Positions 60,885 to 64,000 of a stretch of DNA of 64,000 nucleotides are shown one piece after another (positions within the stretch are counted from its first letter, which is position 1; each line of letters opens with the position of its first letter). Source of the stretch: Pseudothioclava sp033100795 (lineage in GTDB: Bacteria > Pseudomonadota > Alphaproteobacteria > Rhodobacterales > Rhodobacteraceae). The stretch is from the NCBI RefSeq assembly GCF_033100795.1, contig NZ_JAWLVI010000001.1, forward strand, positions 930,001 through 994,000. Direction: 5' to 3'. The notes under the pieces were generated by a model. That model was not told where the DNA came from. It worked only from the letters and a program-made list of their open reading frames with translations, and searched no databases. The position numbers and the translations under genes were made by a program.

Positions 60885-61096
60885 GGTCTACTTCCGATAA
60901 GTTAATCTTCTTCCCGCAAGCAGGATCGGGGGGGCTGATACCCATAAAAGCACTTGATGTCTACAAATTGTGCTTTTTCAAAAAAGAGCGACTCAGGTCG
61001 ACGAGCCATTTCCAGCCGAAGCGGAAAATGGCTCACGCCAGATCACTTTTCCCAAACCATTGATTTAGCGCATATATTCTGCGCCGCAGCAATAGA

Positions 61097-63640
61097 TCAG
61101 ATCGGCACACCCTTGCGCGGCGCGAGCAGTGCAAAATGTGCGGCCGCAAGGCGCGCGACGGGCACACGGAAGGGCGAGCACGACACATAATCGAACCCCG
61201 CCGCGCGGCAAAACGCGATTGATTCGGGGTTGCCACCATGTTCGCCACACACCGAGATTGTCACATCCGGCCGCATATTGCGCCCCCGCCCTGCGCCGAT
61301 CAGCAACAACTCGCCCACGCCCTCGACATCGAGGATATGGAACGGATCCTCATCATAGACGCCCTGATTGACATAGGTGCCCATAAACCGCCCCGCGTCA
61401 TCGCGCGACAGGCCGTAGGTCATCTGCGTCAGGTCGTTCGTGCCGAAGGACAAAAACGCCGCATGTTCGGCAATCTCGCCCGCGCGCAGCGCCGCGCGCG
61501 GGGTCTCGACCATCACGCCAAGGCGATAGGTGAAATCGGCCTTACGCTCGTTCTTGACGGCAACGGCCACCGCGTCGATGCGGGTTTTCACGATCTCCAC
61601 CTCGCGCTGCGCCGACACCAGTGGAATCATGATCTCGGGCACGATAGGGGCGCCGTTCTGGCTTGCCTCGATCGTCGCCTCGAAAATCGCACGCGCCTGC
61701 ATGTCGTAGATCTCGGGGACCGTCACGCCAAGGCGCACGCCGCGCATCCCGAGCATCGGGTTGAACTCGGACAGCGCATCCACGCGGCGTGTCACCTCGG
61801 ACAGCGGACGGTCCAGCGCCTCGGCCAGCTCGCGCATCCCTTCGCGGTCGTGCGGCAGGAACTCGTGTAGCGGCGGGTCGAACAGGCGAATACAGACCGG
61901 CTGGCCCGCCATGATGTCAAAGAGCGCGCGGAAGTCCTCGCGCTGCATCGGCAGCAGACGCTCCAGCGCAATGCGCCGGTCATTCGGCGTGTCGGCAAAG
62001 ATCATCTCGCGCATCACGGTCAGGCGGTCTTCGTCGAAGAACATATGCTCGGTCCGGCACAGCCCGATCCCGTCCGCCTCGAACATCCGCGCGGTGCGCG
62101 CGTCGTCGGGCGTGTCGGCATTGGCGCGAATACCGATGTCGCGCACATTGTCGGCCCAGTGCAGAAGCGTGCGGAACCCGTCATCCAGCGCAGGCTCCAG
62201 CATCGCGGCAGCCCCCACAAGCACCTCGCCGTTGCTGCCGTCCAGCGTCACCACATCGCCTTCGCGGAAGATGCGCCCCTTGGGGCCGGTGAAATAGCGG
62301 TCACGGAAGTTGATCTGGATTTCCGAGCACCCCACGATGCACGGCAGGCCAAGGCCGCGCGCAATCACCGCCGCGTGGCTGGTCATGCCGCCGCGCTCGG
62401 TCAGCACCGCAACAGCGGCGTGCATACCGCGAATATCCTCGGGCGCGGTTTCGCGGCGCACCAGAATGCAGGGTTCATCGCGCGCGGCCATCGCCTGCGC
62501 CGCCGAGGCCGTAAAGACGATCTTGCCCGTCGCAGCCCCCGGCGAGGCCGCAATGCCGCGCGCCAGCACATCGCGCGGCGCGCGCGGATCAACCTGATAG
62601 TGCAACAGCTCGGACAGCGCGCGCGGTTCGACCCGCAGCAACGCATCCTCGCGCGGGATCACCCCCGCCTCCGCCAGATCGACCGCAATCCGCACCGCCG
62701 CGCGGGACGACCGCACCACCCGCACCGCGTCGATAATCGCCAGATTACCGCTTGCGATGGCAAATTCGAGCTGCATTTCCTCGCGCAGTTTCTGCCGCGC
62801 GCCCGCGCCATGCTTGATCAGCTCGGCAAAAATCTCGGGTGAGGCCTCTTCGAGCGAGGCACCACGCGGGTCGCGCGTCAGATACAGCGCCTCGATCACC
62901 TCTTTGCGCCCCTGACTTTGGCCACGAAAGCGCCCCGTCACCTGCCCGCTTCCGGTCACGCTATCGACAAACTGGATCGTCCCCGAACCGGACAGCCCTG
63001 GCCCGATACCAAGCGCCATATCCTGCACCACCAGCCCCAGCACCGCATCAATCGGCGCACCCTTGGCCTGACGCAAAAGCCGCGCGGTCGTCCCCTCCCA
63101 CGCGCGCGCCATCGAGCGCAGCACATGAGCCAGCTGCGTGGCGGCATCTTGCGGGAACGGCTCGTCCATCTCGGAGAAATAGACGTCCAGCGTGCGGCGC
63201 AGCACCCCCGGCCCCGGTTCGTCGGCAAACATATCCGGGTCAAGCCGCGCCACGTGGGTCGCGTAATTCTGCACAAAGCGCAGATACAGCGCCTCGGCCG
63301 CCTCGGCGCCGTGCGTTTCTGTCAGGCGCGCCAGCATGGTCGCATTCATGCCGACATTCAGCACCGTGCCCGGCCCGCCCCATTCAGGGTTCTCCGGCGA
63401 GCCTCGCACCGAAACAAGGAATTCCTGCCCCAGCAGTTTCGTCAGAATAGCCGTATCAATATATTGCCCCGCCGCGATTGCCCGCACCGTTTCACACGGC
63501 AGCGCCACCGTGCGCGGCACGGGCAGCTCCAGCCGGATCAGGCGCTGCAGGCATTTCGCGCGCCAGCCGTGGGTTGTCGTCTTGATCGGCGCCGAGGGCG
63601 TCAGTTCGACAAATTCCATCTGTTCCGGGGCTTTCTGCAT
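61097..63640 (-). CDS. PPDK-like PEP-utilising protein with degenerate N-terminal ATP-binding half
   Basis: An 847-residue relative of pyruvate, phosphate dikinase. The central phosphohistidine domain is intact (LTERGGMTSHAAVIARGLGL, His422), and the C-terminal PEP/pyruvate TIM barrel has GIGLCRTEHMFF, MLGMRGVRLG, SFGTNDLTQMTYGLSRDDAG and CGEHGGNPESI. The N-terminal third does not carry the canonical GGKGANLAEM or GVAFTRNP motifs: instead THGWRAKCLQRLIRLELPVP and GSGTIQFVDSVTG occur. It may therefore not use ATP as PPDK does. It lies next to glyS. The function is open; see findings. Confidence 0.85.
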   Translation of the reverse strand: MQKAPEQMEFVELTPSAPIKTTTHGWRAKCLQRLIRLELPVPRTVALPCETVRAIAAGQYIDTAILTKLLGQEFLVSVRGSPENPEWGGPGTVLNVGMNATMLARLTETHGAEAAEALYLRFVQNYATHVARLDPDMFADEPGPGVLRRTLDVYFSEMDEPFPQDAATQLAHVLRSMARAWEGTTARLLRQAKGAPIDAVLGLVVQDMALGIGPGLSGSGTIQFVDSVTGSGQVTGRFRGQSQGRKEVIEALYLTRDPRGASLEEASPEIFAELIKHGAGARQKLREEMQLEFAIASGNLAIIDAVRVVRSSRAAVRIAVDLAEAGVIPREDALLRVEPRALSELLHYQVDPRAPRDVLARGIAASPGAATGKIVFTASAAQAMAARDEPCILVRRETAPEDIRGMHAAVAVLTERGGMTSHAAVIARGLGLPCIVGCSEIQINFRDRYFTGPKGRIFREGDVVTLDGSNGEVLVGAAAMLEPALDDGFRTLLHWADNVRDIGIRANADTPDDARTARMFEADGIGLCRTEHMFFDEDRLTVMREMIFADTPNDRRIALERLLPMQREDFRALFDIMAGQPVCIRLFDPPLHEFLPHDREGMRELAEALDRPLSEVTRRVDALSEFNPMLGMRGVRLGVTVPEIYDMQARAIFEATIEASQNGAPIVPEIMIPLVSAQREVEIVKTRIDAVAVAVKNERKADFTYRLGVMVETPRAALRAGEIAEHAAFLSFGTNDLTQMTYGLSRDDAGRFMGTYVNQGVYDEDPFHILDVEGVGELLLIGAGRGRNMRPDVTISVCGEHGGNPESIAFCRAAGFDYVSCSPFRVPVARLAAAHFALLAPRKGVPI

Positions 63641-63755
63641 CGCAGCATCCTTCTTTGATGACCGCAGGATAGGCAGAAACCGGCCATACGCAAGCGTAAC
63701 AAATGCATGACGGGCGCGAAGTTTCCCCCGCGCCCGCCGAAAGATGCCGAAAGCC

Positions 63756-64000
63756 TTAGCCTTCGAGTTTGGTCAGGTCCGCAACCGACAGGCAAATCTG
63801 CCGGATACGCGAGAGCAGGTTCAGGCGGTTGCGGCGCACGATCGCGTTGTCCGAGTTCACCTGAACAGCCGTGAAGAAGGCGTCAATCGGGGCGCGCAGC
63901 GTGGCCATCTCGGCCATGACGGCGGCGAAATCCTCGGCCTTGAGCGCGGGGCCGATGGCGGCCTCGGCAGCGTCCAGCGCGGCGAACAGCGCCTTTTCGC
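63756..64000 (-). CDS. glyS: Glycine--tRNA ligase beta subunit, C-terminal end (5' part outside window)
   Basis: Reading the minus strand from the window edge gives about 80 residues up to a TAA at 63756-63758: KALFAALDAAEAAIGPALKA, EMATLRAPIDAFFTAVQVN and RRNRLNLLSRIRQICLSVAD, ending LTKLEG. This is the C-terminal helical (DALR-like anticodon-binding) end of bacterial GlyS. No start codon lies in the window because the gene continues past the right edge. About 115 bp separate it from the PPDK-like gene. Confidence 0.9.
   Translation of the reverse strand, partial: EKALFAALDAAEAAIGPALKAEDFAAVMAEMATLRAPIDAFFTAVQVNSDNAIVRRNRLNLLSRIRQICLSVADLTKLEG

Noticed and set aside
1..64000. CRISPR arrays, insertion sequences, prophage
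   Set aside because: No regularly spaced repeats, transposase or phage structural genes were seen on either strand.

Overview
The window is chromosomal DNA from an alphaproteobacterium, almost certainly a member of the Rhodobacterales (Rhodobacter/Paracoccus/Roseobacter relatives). The evidence is the high GC content, a Paracoccus-type cytochrome c550/c2, aa3 oxidase subunit I followed closely by a DUF2244 gene, CarD, a 7Fe ferredoxin FdxA, tandem Lrp regulators opposite ilvC, a consensus CtrA site, and many short-spaced or ATGA-overlapping operons. Almost all of the sequence is core genome. There is no CRISPR array, intact insertion sequence or prophage.

Layout. 1-7.3 kb: truncated glycosyltransferase-like gene, metY-type O-acetylhomoserine sulfhydrylase, a 912-aa Pro/Ala/Glu-rich single-pass membrane protein, and a Kef-type antiporter. 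7.3-12.2 kb (minus): carD, fdxA, an S4 RNA-binding gene, a Suv3-like helicase and a TPR protein. 12.2-17.4 kb: SCP2-like protein and a lysophospholipase-like hydrolase (plus), then a four-gene minus-strand operon of circularly permuted ATP-grasp, alpha-E, transglutaminase and Anbu proteasome-like protease. 17.6-24.7 kb: oligoendopeptidase F, a frameshifted capsule-type transferase, a Hint-domain protein, a 52-aa conserved ORF, and lgt-midA-pgeF. 24.8-29.6 kb: ubiK, then an iron-type ABC importer with a DUF2946-like gene, bounded by gene-poor debris and a tRNA-Ser, so possibly a small island.

29.6-36.7 kb: SPOR lipoprotein, D-Ala-D-Ala carboxypeptidase, tmk, holB, TatD, an MBL hydrolase, an AEC transporter and a VOC protein. 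36.8-41.4 kb (minus): polyamine-type ABC operon with an internal hairpin after the binding-protein gene. 41.7-47 kb: tRNA-Leu, lipB, cycA, ctaD, DUF2244 and small membrane or lipoprotein genes, YqeY. 47.2-54 kb: carA, a CtrA-box-preceded MshEN-glycosyltransferase fusion, a GntR regulator, a HAD phosphatase, a small membrane protein and a UbiH-like monooxygenase. 54.3-64 kb: two Lrp/AsnC genes divergent from ilvC, folB-folP-glmM, a cell-wall hydrolase, a PPDK-like protein with a degenerate N-terminal half, and the 3' end of glyS.

The most interesting items are the Anbu/ATP-grasp/alpha-E/transglutaminase operon, the putative c-di-GMP-binding processive glycan synthase with its CtrA site, the degenerate PPDK paralogue, the FolB with an unexplained C-terminal domain, and the iron cassette beside tRNA-Ser. 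Starts were moved from the longest possible ORF wherever a ribosome-binding site or neighbouring gene favoured an internal codon. All assignments come from reading the sequence only; no database search was run.
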